Of a DNA stretch of 36,930 bases, positions 16,624 through 25,847 are shown piece after piece. The notes under the pieces are model-generated. The model had not been told where the DNA came from and did not search any database. It was given only the letters and a program-made list of their open reading frames with translations. How positions within the stretch are numbered: the stretch's first letter is position 1; each line of letters begins with the position of its first letter. The translations under genes were made by a program, and so were the position numbers. Source of the DNA: JBBKWJ01 sp037968895 (GTDB lineage: Bacteria > Actinomycetota > Acidimicrobiia > Acidimicrobiales > SZUA-35); the NCBI GenBank assembly GCA_037968895.1, contig JBBKWJ010000021.1, positions 1-36,930 of the forward strand, in the 5' to 3' direction.

Positions 16624-18845
16624 TTGCCGCGGCCAGGGAGCGTGCGATACACGTCGTAGACGCCGTCGACAGCTCTGATCGAGCGAAGCAGGGCCTCGAG
16701 ATGGCCAGGATCAGCAATCTCAAACTCAAAACGGAGCTTGGCAATCCGGTCATCACTGGTGGCGCTTGATGTGGCGGTGATATTGACGTGGTGATCAGAG
16801 AAGAGTTGGCACACGTTGGCCAGCAACTGGCTCCGGTCATAGGCCTTCACTTCGATTGATGCAATGAAGTCGTCGGCCATACCGTCGGCATCCCATTCAA
16901 CATCAATTACTCGATCATTCTGGGCGCTCGACAGCGACACTGCATTTGAGCAGTCTGCGCGGTGCACGGAAACGCCGCGACCACGAGTCACGAAGCCGAT
17001 GATGTCGTCGCCAGGCACTGGCGTGCAACATTTCGACAAACGAACGAGCACGTCGTCGAGTCCTTCGACGTGGATGCCGCCGGAGCCTGCCGACCGTCGC
17101 CTTCGCTGCCGTCGCATCGTGACGGGGAGCGAGTCTTCAACATCGTTGGCGACGCCGTCGAGCATCTTCGCGACTCGAGAGGCAATCGACTTTGGAGATA
17201 CCCGATGTTCGCCGATAGCAACATGTAGCGCTGCGAGATCGGGGTAGTCCATCTCGATCGCGAGCTTTTCAACCAGCTTTGCCGCCGCAATCTTCTGTAC
17301 CGGCAGCCCTTCGCGTCGCAACGCCTTCACAAGATCGTCTTGGCCAGTCGAAATGGCGTCTTCACGACGCTCGCGCGAGAACCACTGTTTGATTTTGCTT
17401 GACGCCTTGTGTGTCTTAACAATGTCGAGCCAGTCACGGGACGGGCCGGCTCCCTCAACCTTCGAGGTGAAAATCTCGACGGTCTCGCCCGATATGAGTG
17501 GCTCAGAAAGTGCTACTAGTCGACCATTAACCTTGGCCCCGACTGTGCGGTGGCCAACATCGGTATGAATGCTGTATGCGAAGTCGAGCGGCGTCGAGCC
17601 AGTCGGCAACGTGACGACGCGACCCTTTGGAGTGAAGACGAAAACCTCCTCCTCGTCGAGATCGAGCTTGAGGTTGGCCATGAACTCGGTTGGGTCCGAG
17701 GTGTCTTTCTCCCAATCGATAATGCGATCGAGCCACGGCATACTGCCGCTGTCGTCGTCGCCATCATCCTTGTAGAGATAGTGGGCGGCAACACCGTGTT
17801 CGGCCCGAGCGTGCATCTCCCTGGTTCGGATTTGAACTTCGATTGGCTTGCCCTGAGGTCCAATTACCGTCGTATGCAACGACTGGTAGAGGTTGAACTT
17901 GGGCATTGCGATGTAGTCCTTGAAACGACCCTGCACTGGCTTCCACGTCGCGTGGATTGAGCCGAGAGCGGCGTAGCAGTCACGGACAGACTCGACGAGC
18001 ACCCTGATGCCGACAAGGTCGTGAATCTCGCTGAACTCCCTGCCCTTGACAACCATCTTTTCGTAGATCGAATAAAGGTGCTTCTCACGGCCGGTGATGT
18101 CGGCATCGATGTGCAGTTCATCGAGTCGCCCTCTGACATCTTCGAGGACCTGGGTTAGATACAGGTCTCGTTCGGGAGCCCTGACGGCGACCATGTTCTC
18201 GATCGCCGCATATCGCTTCGGATGCAACGCGGCGAACGAAAGGTCTTCGAGTTGGCTCTTGATGTCTTGCATGCCCAAGCGGTGAGCGAGCGGGGCATAA
18301 ATGTCGAGTGTCTCGCGAGCGATTCGCTCCTGTTTTGCGGCAGGAAGCGCGCCGAGCGTTCGCATGTTGTGCAGTCGGTCGCACAGCTTGATGATGAGGA
18401 CGCGAATGTCCTTTGACATCGCGACGAGCATCTTGCGAAAGGTGGCTGCCTGCTGGGCCTCCATCGAATCGAAGCGCAACCGGTCGAGCTTGGTTACGCC
18501 GTCGACGATCGCGGTGACGTCTTGTCCAAACTCGGCCTCGAGGTCGGCGAGAGTGACTCCAGTGTCTTCTACCGCGTCATGGAGAAGGGCCGCGGCGATG
18601 GTGACGTCGTCAAGACCCAGGTTGGCCACGATGGTGGCCACGGCGAGCGGGTGAACAATGTATGGCTCGCCCGACTTGCGTCGTTGCGGCGCATGGGCGA
18701 GCGCCGACATCCGGTAGGCCCGGCTGACAAGATCGCGCTGTTCCTGCCCGGCTGACCCCTTAAACCGTTCGACGAGTGGCGCGATCTCGAGTTCTACCGG
18801 CTGACGTTCACGACGCCAAGGAAGAACTCGATGCGCAAGGGGCAT
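16620..18845 (-). CDS. rel: Bifunctional (p)ppGpp synthetase/hydrolase (RSH family)
   Basis: Rel makes and degrades the stringent-response alarmone (p)ppGpp. The 741-residue protein contains the full long-RSH set: an HD hydrolase domain (YIVHPLAVA at 62-70, LLHDAVEDTG at 87-96, RLHNMRTL at 157-164), a nucleotidyltransferase domain (KHLYSIYEKM near 255, KFNLYQSLHT at 316-325, EVQIRT at 336-341), TGS at about 400-461, a helical/zinc-finger-like region (LSKCCTPVPGDDIIGF), and a C-terminal ACT domain. The HD residues look intact, so hydrolase activity is expected. It lies just downstream of secF (3 bp), an order known from other actinobacteria. Confidence 0.96.
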   Translation of the reverse strand: MPLAHRVLPWRRERQPVELEIAPLVERFKGSAGQEQRDLVSRAYRMSALAHAPQRRKSGEPYIVHPLAVATIVANLGLDDVTIAAALLHDAVEDTGVTLADLEAEFGQDVTAIVDGVTKLDRLRFDSMEAQQAATFRKMLVAMSKDIRVLIIKLCDRLHNMRTLGALPAAKQERIARETLDIYAPLAHRLGMQDIKSQLEDLSFAALHPKRYAAIENMVAVRAPERDLYLTQVLEDVRGRLDELHIDADITGREKHLYSIYEKMVVKGREFSEIHDLVGIRVLVESVRDCYAALGSIHATWKPVQGRFKDYIAMPKFNLYQSLHTTVIGPQGKPIEVQIRTREMHARAEHGVAAHYLYKDDGDDDSGSMPWLDRIIDWEKDTSDPTEFMANLKLDLDEEEVFVFTPKGRVVTLPTGSTPLDFAYSIHTDVGHRTVGAKVNGRLVALSEPLISGETVEIFTSKVEGAGPSRDWLDIVKTHKASSKIKQWFSRERREDAISTGQDDLVKALRREGLPVQKIAAAKLVEKLAIEMDYPDLAALHVAIGEHRVSPKSIASRVAKMLDGVANDVEDSLPVTMRRQRRRRSAGSGGIHVEGLDDVLVRLSKCCTPVPGDDIIGFVTRGRGVSVHRADCSNAVSLSSAQNDRVIDVEWDADGMADDFIASIEVKAYDRSQLLANVCQLFSDHHVNITATSSATSDDRIAKLRFEFEIADPGHLEALLRSIRAVDGVYDVYRTLPGRGN

Positions 18846-18848
18846 GAT

Positions 18849-19847
18849 TTACCGAACCAACCGCGCTTGATCTTTGAGCGAGTCGTGATGTTTTGACTTT
18901 TTCGTCGTCTTCACCGCGCTGTCGCCGCCCGTGCGTTTGTCGTTCCAGCGGTGAAGGTGGACAATGACAGGAGCGGCGATGAAGACCGACGAAAACGCTC
19001 CCAAGATCAAGCCGACGAAGAGGGCGAGCGCAAAGTCTCTCAGCGTGGCGCCTCCGAGCAGCACTGAACCGACGATGAGCATTGATGCCACGGGGAGCAC
19101 AGTGGTAATCGTCGTGTTGATCGAGCGCACGATCACATTGTTCATCGAACTATTTACCATGTCAGAGTAGTTGTCTAAGCGGTCGGGGTTCTCCCCAACG
19201 GTCTCAAGGACCTTGTCATACACCACAACTGTGTCATAGAGCGAGTAGCCGAGGATCGTCAACAGAGCGATGACGGTCGCAGGACTAACCTCAAACCGGA
19301 ACAGAGCGTAGATGCCAGCAGTGAGCGCAATGTCGTGCAATACCGCAACAAGCGCCCCGGCGGCCATGAGCGGTTCCAACGTCCAAGCCAGGTAGATGGC
19401 GACGGCGATGAAGAAGAAAAACAGAGCCTGAAGCGCCTTGTTTGTTACCTGATCGCCCCACGACGGGCCGATCGTCGACGAAGTCACTTCATCCGCGCTG
19501 ACACCAGCAAACTCGGCCAGCGCCGTAACCATTGAGCCAGCCTCGGAAAGTTGCTCAGTCGTAACCGACACCGTCGCGTAGACGGTGCCGTTGCCGGCCT
19601 CAGAGATCTGAACCGTCGAACCGGGCAAAGCAACGGCCGAACGCACGTCTTCAGTCTGGGTGTTCGCTGGCACCGGAACTTCGAAGATACCGCCACCCTT
19701 AAAATCGATGCTGGCGTTGAGACCAAACGCGAGCAGAAGAACTACAGAGATGGCTGCGAGGGCTGCAGAGACGGGCAGCGAACGCTTCCAAAGCGGGCGG
19801 AAGTCAATATTGGCGTTTCCGTTGTAGATGTCACGAAGCGTGCTCAT
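18849..19847 (-). CDS. secF: Protein translocase subunit SecF
   Basis: SecF pairs with SecD to use the proton-motive force to pull proteins through SecYEG. The 332-residue protein has an N-terminal transmembrane helix (about 27-45) followed by the conserved SIDFKGGGIFEV motif, a periplasmic P1 domain, and five further membrane segments. The signature YSLYDTVVVYDKVLE and the SINTTITTVLPVASML region are typical. It overlaps secD by 4 bp. The C-terminal tail is basic and presumably cytoplasmic. Confidence 0.95.
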   Translation of the reverse strand: MSTLRDIYNGNANIDFRPLWKRSLPVSAALAAISVVLLLAFGLNASIDFKGGGIFEVPVPANTQTEDVRSAVALPGSTVQISEAGNGTVYATVSVTTEQLSEAGSMVTALAEFAGVSADEVTSSTIGPSWGDQVTNKALQALFFFFIAVAIYLAWTLEPLMAAGALVAVLHDIALTAGIYALFRFEVSPATVIALLTILGYSLYDTVVVYDKVLETVGENPDRLDNYSDMVNSSMNNVIVRSINTTITTVLPVASMLIVGSVLLGGATLRDFALALFVGLILGAFSSVFIAAPVIVHLHRWNDKRTGGDSAVKTTKKSKHHDSLKDQARLVR

Positions 19848-21556
19848 GAGATTGCTCCTGAACCGGTGTCATGCGATCGTATGCCAAGCAATCGCGGATT
19901 CTTCTTCACTGCGTCAAGTCCGGCCATCCATACCAGAGCGGGCCGCATGAACGTAGTGGCGATAAGTAGGTCGAGCAGGGTGGCGATGCCGAGGTAGGTG
20001 GCGAAGCCGCGAACGGCACCCACGGTCAACCAGTAGAGCAACGCGGCGGCGATGAGGCTCACGACATCGGCCTTGATGATGGTGCTAATCGAGGTGTGGT
20101 AGGCACGGTCGATAGCCGTTGGAACCCGCCGTCCAGAACGCACTGCGTCCTTGACGTTCTCGAAATAAACAATGTTGGAATCTCCCGCTATTCCGATCGA
20201 TGCGATCAGACCAACAATGCCGGCGAGAGTGATTGCTAGCCCCTGGGTTTCGCCGAGCCAGGCAATAACGGTCCAGAGCATCATGCCGGACATGATCAAA
20301 CCGATCAGCGCCACGAGGCCGGCCAGTCGGTAATAGAACAGAAGGAACAGAGACACGAGCGCCAAACCGACGATGCCTGCGATCACGCCGGATCGTGTCA
20401 CGTCGTCGCCGATCGTGGCCGACACAGTTCGAGTGTCCTGCGCAGTGAGCTCAACTGGCAACGCTCCGTAGCGAAGCTTCAGGGCTACCTCTTCTGCGCT
20501 TTCCTGAGTGAACGAACCAGTGATCTGAATCCGGTCGCGCACAAAGCTTGCAGCCTGAATCGTCGGTGCCGACAACACATTATGGTCGAGGACCATTGCG
20601 AGCTGACCGCTTGGGCAACTTGGGCTGCCACCAAAGCAAAGCGCTGCGGCCGCATTGAACTGGCCAATACCCGCCTCGCCATCTTTGAAGATTGGGTCGA
20701 CCTGCCACTCAAGTCCTGAGGGGTTTGAGAACGATGCGGTTTCGAGTGCGGTGCCTGTGAACAGAGTTGGCCCAACACAGTAGAGGTTGCCGTCGTCATC
20801 GGTGACTAACGCGAATCCTGCGCCATCGTCGGCCTCGGGATCTGTTGGCTGTCGGTCATCGCCGAAGCAGGCTTCGGTGACTGCAACCTCTTCGGCGGTC
20901 AGTTCTGCGACGTCTGAGGTACTGACCGCTGAGTCAGGGTCTACCGTCTCGTCGGTGGTCGTCGCATCGCCGGCGGTCGTCGTTGATGTGTCGTCGGTAG
21001 ACGATGTATCTGCAGCGGTGGTCGTCGTTGTTGTTTGACGACGACCACGAACGCCATCTCCGAGGCCTTGCTCTTCTTCGCTTGTGGCCACGGTTGTGCC
21101 GGTTGACTCAGCCGGTGCATCGGTGGTTACCGTTTCGGGAACCGTCGCGTTTGGATCTTCCGGCATTGGTTCTGGCAGATCGACAGCCCCTTCGTCGACA
21201 ATGCCGCCGCCGAAGTTGAAGTAGACGGCGCGGAATCGAAGCTCGGCCGTTTCGCCCACAAGAGCGAGGACACGCTGTTGGTCTTCGACTCCAGGTAGGG
21301 CCACTACGATATTGGAGCCCTGCACCTTGACATCGGGTTCGGCGACGCCAAGCCCATCGACCCGCTGCTTGATGATGTCACGCGTTTGTTCGAGCGTTTC
21401 GGCGTCAGCATCGGTATTTGGTTCGAGAACAACAGACACTCCGCCCTGCAAATCAAGACCAAGAAATGGCTTGTTGCCGGCGATGAGGGTGTAGACCATG
21501 CCGGCAACGGCGAGGAGCACCATGAAGAGTGCGCGGAACTTCTGACTGCTTGGCAT
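19844..21556 (-). CDS. secD: Protein translocase subunit SecD
   Basis: SecD is the larger partner of SecF. The 570-residue protein has an N-terminal membrane helix, the conserved LGLDLQGGVSVVL (residues 32-44), a large extracytoplasmic P1 domain, and five C-terminal membrane helices. Residues about 122-218 form a low-complexity insertion rich in Thr, Asp, Glu and Ala, including six threonines in a row, inside the extracytoplasmic region. Thr-rich SecD insertions occur in other actinobacteria. The usual membrane motif GxAVDANVLIFE reads GIAGDSNIVYFE; the key Asp and Asn remain. It lies 6 bp after yajC, giving the classic yajC-secD-secF order. Confidence 0.95.
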   Translation of the reverse strand: MPSSQKFRALFMVLLAVAGMVYTLIAGNKPFLGLDLQGGVSVVLEPNTDADAETLEQTRDIIKQRVDGLGVAEPDVKVQGSNIVVALPGVEDQQRVLALVGETAELRFRAVYFNFGGGIVDEGAVDLPEPMPEDPNATVPETVTTDAPAESTGTTVATSEEEQGLGDGVRGRRQTTTTTTAADTSSTDDTSTTTAGDATTTDETVDPDSAVSTSDVAELTAEEVAVTEACFGDDRQPTDPEADDGAGFALVTDDDGNLYCVGPTLFTGTALETASFSNPSGLEWQVDPIFKDGEAGIGQFNAAAALCFGGSPSCPSGQLAMVLDHNVLSAPTIQAASFVRDRIQITGSFTQESAEEVALKLRYGALPVELTAQDTRTVSATIGDDVTRSGVIAGIVGLALVSLFLLFYYRLAGLVALIGLIMSGMMLWTVIAWLGETQGLAITLAGIVGLIASIGIAGDSNIVYFENVKDAVRSGRRVPTAIDRAYHTSISTIIKADVVSLIAAALLYWLTVGAVRGFATYLGIATLLDLLIATTFMRPALVWMAGLDAVKKNPRLLGIRSHDTGSGAIS

Positions 21557-21562
21557 TGTTCT

Positions 21563-21850
21563 CTAGTCGTTCGAATCGTCGTCGTCTTGAGGATTGATCT
21601 TCGCGCCGATGGCACTCTTTGCCACTTTGAGTTCGACCTTGTCGGCCACTTCGAGCCACACCGTGTGCTCATCGACAGCAGAAATAAAGCCGTGAATGCC
21701 AGCGTCAAGCACCACTTCATCGCCAACTTCCAATGAGTTGCGGGCGGTGTCCGCGGCAAGTTGGGCCTGCTTACGCGGCCGATACATGAAGAAGTAGAAG
21801 ACGGCGAGCACTGCGCCGTAGATCAGAATTAGTGGTAACGCATCAGGCAT
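21563..21850 (-). CDS. yajC: Preprotein translocase subunit YajC
   Basis: YajC is a small accessory subunit of the SecDF complex. I start at ATG 21850 because GGAGGT lies 8 nt upstream and the protein then has 95 residues with a normal N-terminal membrane helix (PLILIYGAVLAVFYFFMY). A longer frame to 21913 has no such support. After the helix come RPRKQAQ and the conserved LEVGDEVVLDAGIHGFI segment, then a very acidic end (DDDDSND). A TAGCGT box at 21879-21874 could be its -10 element. First gene of yajC-secD-secF-rel. Confidence 0.92.
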   Translation of the reverse strand: MPDALPLILIYGAVLAVFYFFMYRPRKQAQLAADTARNSLEVGDEVVLDAGIHGFISAVDEHTVWLEVADKVELKVAKSAIGAKINPQDDDDSND

Positions 21851-21959
21851 TGTGGCGAACCTCCAGCCAGAAGACGCTAGCCGGGAACCATCGTAAAGCG
21901 GCGGTTCTCGCACATACCTCAGCCAGATCGATGTTGTCTAACCCGGCTCATCGAATCGA

Positions 21960-23077
21960 TTAGCTCGACGGGGTTTGGTCATCTGGGGCCCAAACCCGCC
22001 AGATTGACTGCCGTAACTCCTGAAAAGTACCAGCCTCGATTGCGGCCCGCATCTGCGAAGTTAGGTTGGCCAGCCAGGCCAGATTGTGCAGCGTAATTAT
22101 CCGACCTGCGGTGACTTCTTTGGCCTGCAACAAGTGGCGGATGTACGCCCTGCTGTACCTGGCGGACAACGGGTGCATGAATCCTGGGTCGATTGGCCGC
22201 TCGTCAGTGGCAAACTTTGCGTTCTTGAGATTGATACGACCTTCGCTCGTAAGCGCGGTGCCGTGGCGAGCGAGCCTGGTCGGCAATACACAGTCGAACA
22301 TGTCAATGCCATGGGCGACCGCTTCGACCAGACCAATCGGATCGCCAATTCCCATGAAGTAACGGGGTTTGTCGGTTGGCAGGTGCGCAGTCGCAGCATT
22401 GAGGGCAACGACCATATCCGGCCTTGACTCGCCAACTGAAAGTCCGCCAACGGCGTAGCCGTCGAACCCGATTGCCGTAATGGCTTTCGCCGACCGCTCA
22501 CGTAACTCGGCGTCGACTCCACCCTGCACGATGCCGAACTGGGCCTGGTCAGCGCGAGTGTGCGCCTCTTTCGATCGAATAGCCCAGCGCTCGGTGATGT
22601 CCATGGCATCGACCTGAGTCGTTCGGCTGGAGGGCAACGGCGGGCACACATCAAGCACCATGGCAATATCGGCGCCTAACTGTTCCTGGACCTTCACCGA
22701 GCGTTCGGGCGACAGCATTACCAACGAACCGTCATAGACCGACTTGAAGGTGGCACCCTCCTCAGTGATCTTGGGCTCAAGCGAGAAGATCTGAAAGCCT
22801 CAGAGTCGGTCAACATGTGACCAGACCAGTCCATAAACGTATGCAGACCGCCCATCTGCTCAATCAGGTCGGCTCCCGGCCGTTCCATCAGGTGATAGGT
22901 GTTACCCAAAATGATCGGCGGCGCGAGGCGCTCGAGGTCATTGGTATCAAGCGTGCGGACCGCGGCCCTCGTGCCAACCGGCATGAACACCGGGGTCTGG
23001 AACGAACCTCGGTAGTTCGTGATCGTTCCCGCTCTGGCGGGACCGTCTACGGCGTCAATGCTGATCGAGAGTGGCAC
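21960..23077 (-). pseudogene. tgt: tRNA-guanine transglycosylase, frameshifted
   Basis: Tgt exchanges guanine-34 for the queuine precursor preQ1 in GUN anticodons. Two adjacent frames make up one gene. The N-terminal part (GTG 23077) encodes MPVGTRAAVRTL, ILGNTYHLMERPG and HMLTDS; the C-terminal part encodes MLSPERSVKVQEQLGAD, AQFGIVQGGVD, GYAVGGLSVGES, YFMGIGDPIGLVEAV and FDCVLPTRLARHGTALT. The active-site motif DSGGFQIFSLEPK is broken: the DNA reads as if TCT-GGA-GGC lost one G near 22800-22802. The downstream frame has no local start able to restore the enzyme. The zinc site is also unusual, with no Cys triplet after DPG (DPGFMHPLSARYSRAY). Real decay and a sequencing error are both possible. 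queA is intact and upstream. A TAGCGT box ends 6 nt before the GTG. Confidence 0.88.
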
Positions 23078-23116
23078 CCGGCAACGCTATCGAGCGGCGG
23101 CGTTCTTCCTCGTTGC

Positions 23117-24127
23117 TCAATCGGAGCGAGGGACGCCTCGAGAAAGCAGCATCGCATCACCGAAGGAAAGCATGCGATAGTCGTTGGCAATCGCTTCGCC
23201 GTACAGCGCCTTCCAACGATCACACCCCAGAAAGGCATCGATGAGTACCAGCAACGACGACCTCGGCACATGGAAGTTCGTGAGAAGCCGGTCGACGACC
23301 GCAAAATCGTAGCCCCGGCTAATGAAGAGATCAGTCGGACCCTCAAGCTGACCTAGCGCAGCGGCGGACTCGAGGGTGCGAACAACGGTGGTGCCGACAG
23401 CAACAACCCGCTTCGCAGTTTTGATCTGGCGCCACGCCTCAGGCTCGATCCGGTAGCGCTCGGTGTGCATCGTGTGCTCGGCAACGGTGTCGGTGGTGAT
23501 CGGACGAAAGGTTCCGAGTCCCACCCTGAGCTCGACCTTTACGACGGCAATTCCTGCCGCCTCAAGGTCGTCGAGTAGTTCTGGAGTGAGATGCAGTCCC
23601 GCAGTTGGGGCCGCCACTGAGCCAGGTTCGTTTGCGTAGACCGTGTGGTATCGATCTGGATCGTCGAGCGTCGTGTGAATGTACGGAGGTAGTGGGACTT
23701 CGCCGATTCGGTCGAGCAGATCGTCGGCAAAGAGCGTGACGAGACGACGGCCATCGTCGAGGACGCCGTCGACCCTGGCGGCAGGTTCACCATCGAGGAA
23801 CAGCTCGGTGCCCGGCTTGACCTTCTTGCTCGGCCGAACGAGCGCTTGCCACTCATGGTGACGGCCCGTTGGTTCGAGAAGCAGGATCTCGACCTGTCCC
23901 CCGGTCGCTTTGTGCAGGTGAAGTCGAGCGAGCAGAACCTTTGTGTCGTTCACAACGAGCGTGTCGCCTGGCTCGAGCAATGCGACTAGGTCGCTCACCC
24001 GACGATGGTCGGGAGGCTGCTCATCGCCATTGTCGACGAGCAGCCGTGCGCTGTCTCGGGGCATTGCTGGCGTTTGTGCAATGGCCGACTCGGGCAAGTC
24101 GTAGTCAAAGAAACTGGTTTCGAGCAT
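23117..24127 (-). CDS. queA: S-adenosylmethionine:tRNA ribosyltransferase-isomerase
   Basis: QueA transfers and isomerises the ribosyl group of S-adenosylmethionine onto preQ1-tRNA to give epoxyqueuosine, the step after Tgt. The 336-residue protein is full length, with FDYDLPESAIAQTPAMPRD at the start, LVVNDTKVLLARL, the PTAGLHLTPELL motif, VGLGTFRPI, and a C-terminal TNFHVPRSSLLVLIDAF. The ATG is 4 bp after the ruvB stop. The neighbouring tgt is frameshifted, which would leave QueA without substrate if that defect is real. Confidence 0.94.
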   Translation of the reverse strand: MLETSFFDYDLPESAIAQTPAMPRDSARLLVDNGDEQPPDHRRVSDLVALLEPGDTLVVNDTKVLLARLHLHKATGGQVEILLLEPTGRHHEWQALVRPSKKVKPGTELFLDGEPAARVDGVLDDGRRLVTLFADDLLDRIGEVPLPPYIHTTLDDPDRYHTVYANEPGSVAAPTAGLHLTPELLDDLEAAGIAVVKVELRVGLGTFRPITTDTVAEHTMHTERYRIEPEAWRQIKTAKRVVAVGTTVVRTLESAAALGQLEGPTDLFISRGYDFAVVDRLLTNFHVPRSSLLVLIDAFLGCDRWKALYGEAIANDYRMLSFGDAMLLSRGVPRSD

Positions 24128-24131
24128 CGAC

Positions 24132-25178
24132 CTAGTCTGGCGCGTTGTTGTTGAAATCAGCCTGGTCCTTTGGCGGACTCAGGCCTAGGTGGCGCCACGC
24201 TGCAGGCAGAGCGACTCGGCCTCGCGGTGTTCGCATGAGGAGACCTTGCTGAATGAGGAACGGCTCAATGACGTCTTCGACCGTCTCGGTTGGCTCGGCG
24301 ACGCTGATCGCAAGGGTGGAAAGGCCAACCGGCCGGCCACCGAAATTCACACACAGGTTCTCAAGCAAGGTGCGGTCGACTTTGTCGAGACCTCGTTCAT
24401 CGATTCCAAAGAGAGTGAGGCCGTCGGCCGCCGATTCTTTGTCGATCGCGCCGTGGCCACGCACTTCAGCGAAGTCGCGGACGCGGCGCAAGAGTCGGTT
24501 GGCTATTCGAGGAGTGCCGCGGCTCCGACGGGCAATTTCTCGCGCTCCGTGGTCGTCGATTGTGACGTCGAGAATTCTGGCGGCCCGTTCCACGATCGTG
24601 GTGAGGTCGTCGGCTGAGTAGAACTCAAGTCTGAACGAGAATCCGAAACGGTCGCGGAGGGGTCCGGTGATGAGGCCCGTTCGGGTCGTGGCCCCAACCA
24701 ATGTGAAGGGTTCAAGCTCAAACCGAATACTGCGGGCCGCCGGGCCTTTTCCGAGCAGCACGTCGATCTGGTGGTCTTCCATCGCCGGATAAAGCACTTC
24801 TTCGACCGGGCGCGGCAGCCGATGGATCTCATCGATGAAAAGCACATCGCCCGCTTCAAGCTTGGTAAGGATCGAGGCAAGGTCTCCAGCGCGTTCAATC
24901 GCGGGACCGGAAGTGATGTGCAGGTTGGCGCCGAGTTCGGTAGCCACGATGCTGGCCAACGTCGTCTTGCCGAGGCCGGGGGGTCCACCAAACAACAAAT
25001 GGTCGGCGGCCTTCGAGCGAGCGCGGGCTGCATCAAGGATGATGCCGAGTCGTTCTTTGAGCTCAGCCTGGCCAACAAACTCGTCAAGCGACCGAGGCCG
25101 CAAGCCGCCCTCGTCAGCGACGCCACCGACTTTCTCGACCGGCATCGGCACAGGGTCTACCCACTCATCACGCGCCAT
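24132..25178 (-). CDS. ruvB: Holliday junction branch migration ATPase RuvB
   Basis: RuvB is the hexameric AAA+ motor that drives branch migration with RuvA. The 348-residue protein has the N-terminal LRPRSLDEFVGQ, Walker A at 65-72 (GPPGLGKT), Walker B near 112-119 (VLFIDEIHR), sensor 1 (LVGATTRTGL), the arginine-finger region (PLRDRFGF), and a winged-helix C-terminal domain with RTPRGRVALPAAWRHLGL. An AAGG 9 nt upstream supports the ATG. It follows ruvA by 42 bp in a ruvC-ruvA-ruvB operon. No anomalies. Confidence 0.97.
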   Translation of the reverse strand: MARDEWVDPVPMPVEKVGGVADEGGLRPRSLDEFVGQAELKERLGIILDAARARSKAADHLLFGGPPGLGKTTLASIVATELGANLHITSGPAIERAGDLASILTKLEAGDVLFIDEIHRLPRPVEEVLYPAMEDHQIDVLLGKGPAARSIRFELEPFTLVGATTRTGLITGPLRDRFGFSFRLEFYSADDLTTIVERAARILDVTIDDHGAREIARRSRGTPRIANRLLRRVRDFAEVRGHGAIDKESAADGLTLFGIDERGLDKVDRTLLENLCVNFGGRPVGLSTLAISVAEPTETVEDVIEPFLIQQGLLMRTPRGRVALPAAWRHLGLSPPKDQADFNNNAPD

Positions 25179-25220
25179 GACAAGTTGCCTTCGCTAGCAG
25201 GGCCCGTTCGACTTGCTCCA

Positions 25221-25847
25221 CTACGTGCCCTTTGCCAGGGAACGAAGGGCCCGCTTCAACAGCTCGCCAGACTCAACCGAGTCGGCGTCGGCGGCAACTT
25301 CGGCCACCGCTTGACGGATCTCGTCGGTTCCGTATCCAAGCGAACTAAGCGCTTCGCGCACATCGATGAGCACTGCCGATCCGGCTGTCGGCTCTGTGCC
25401 AGCAGGTCCGGCCCCGCCGTCGCCCTCAAGGACCGGCAACACGAGCGAAGAACGCAGGTCGACGAGCAGTCGTTGGGCTGTCTTCTTCCCAACACCAGGA
25501 ACCGCACAGAGTGCGTCAAGGTCGTCGGTAGCCAAAATCGTGGCCAGTTCCGCAGGGCGGTAGGTCGAGATGATCGCGAGCGCCAACGCAGGGCCAACCT
25601 TGTGGGCCGCGAGCAAACCAACGAAGGCAATCCGCTCGTCCTTCGTCGCAAAGCCGAATAGGCGTTGGTCGGCCTCCCAAAAGTGATGGTGCACGTGCAG
25701 CGTGACGGGCTCGTTCAACCTGACTTGGCGAAGCGCATCACCACTCACTACAACCCGGTATCCGACTCCGCCTGTCGCGACGACGAGTTCGGCCGTCGTG
25801 CCGCTGAGTTGGTAGTCGATAACCCGACCTTCAAGCCATGCAATCAT
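25221..25847 (-). CDS. ruvA: Holliday junction DNA-binding protein RuvA
   Basis: RuvA binds the four-way junction as a tetramer and loads RuvB. I start at ATG 25847, which overlaps the ruvC stop by 4 bp (ATGA) and gives MIAWLEGRVIDYQ, the usual family start. The product has 208 residues. Domain I is the OB fold (VVATGGVGYRVVVS, HHHFWEADQRLFGF), domain II contains helix-hairpin-helix motifs (LLAAHKVGPALALAII and CAVPGVGKKTAQRLLVDL), and domain III is the RuvB-binding helix bundle (VREALSSLGYGTDEIRQAV), joined by a Gly/Ala/Pro-rich linker. Confidence 0.96.
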   Translation of the reverse strand: MIAWLEGRVIDYQLSGTTAELVVATGGVGYRVVVSGDALRQVRLNEPVTLHVHHHFWEADQRLFGFATKDERIAFVGLLAAHKVGPALALAIISTYRPAELATILATDDLDALCAVPGVGKKTAQRLLVDLRSSLVLPVLEGDGGAGPAGTEPTAGSAVLIDVREALSSLGYGTDEIRQAVAEVAADADSVESGELLKRALRSLAKGT

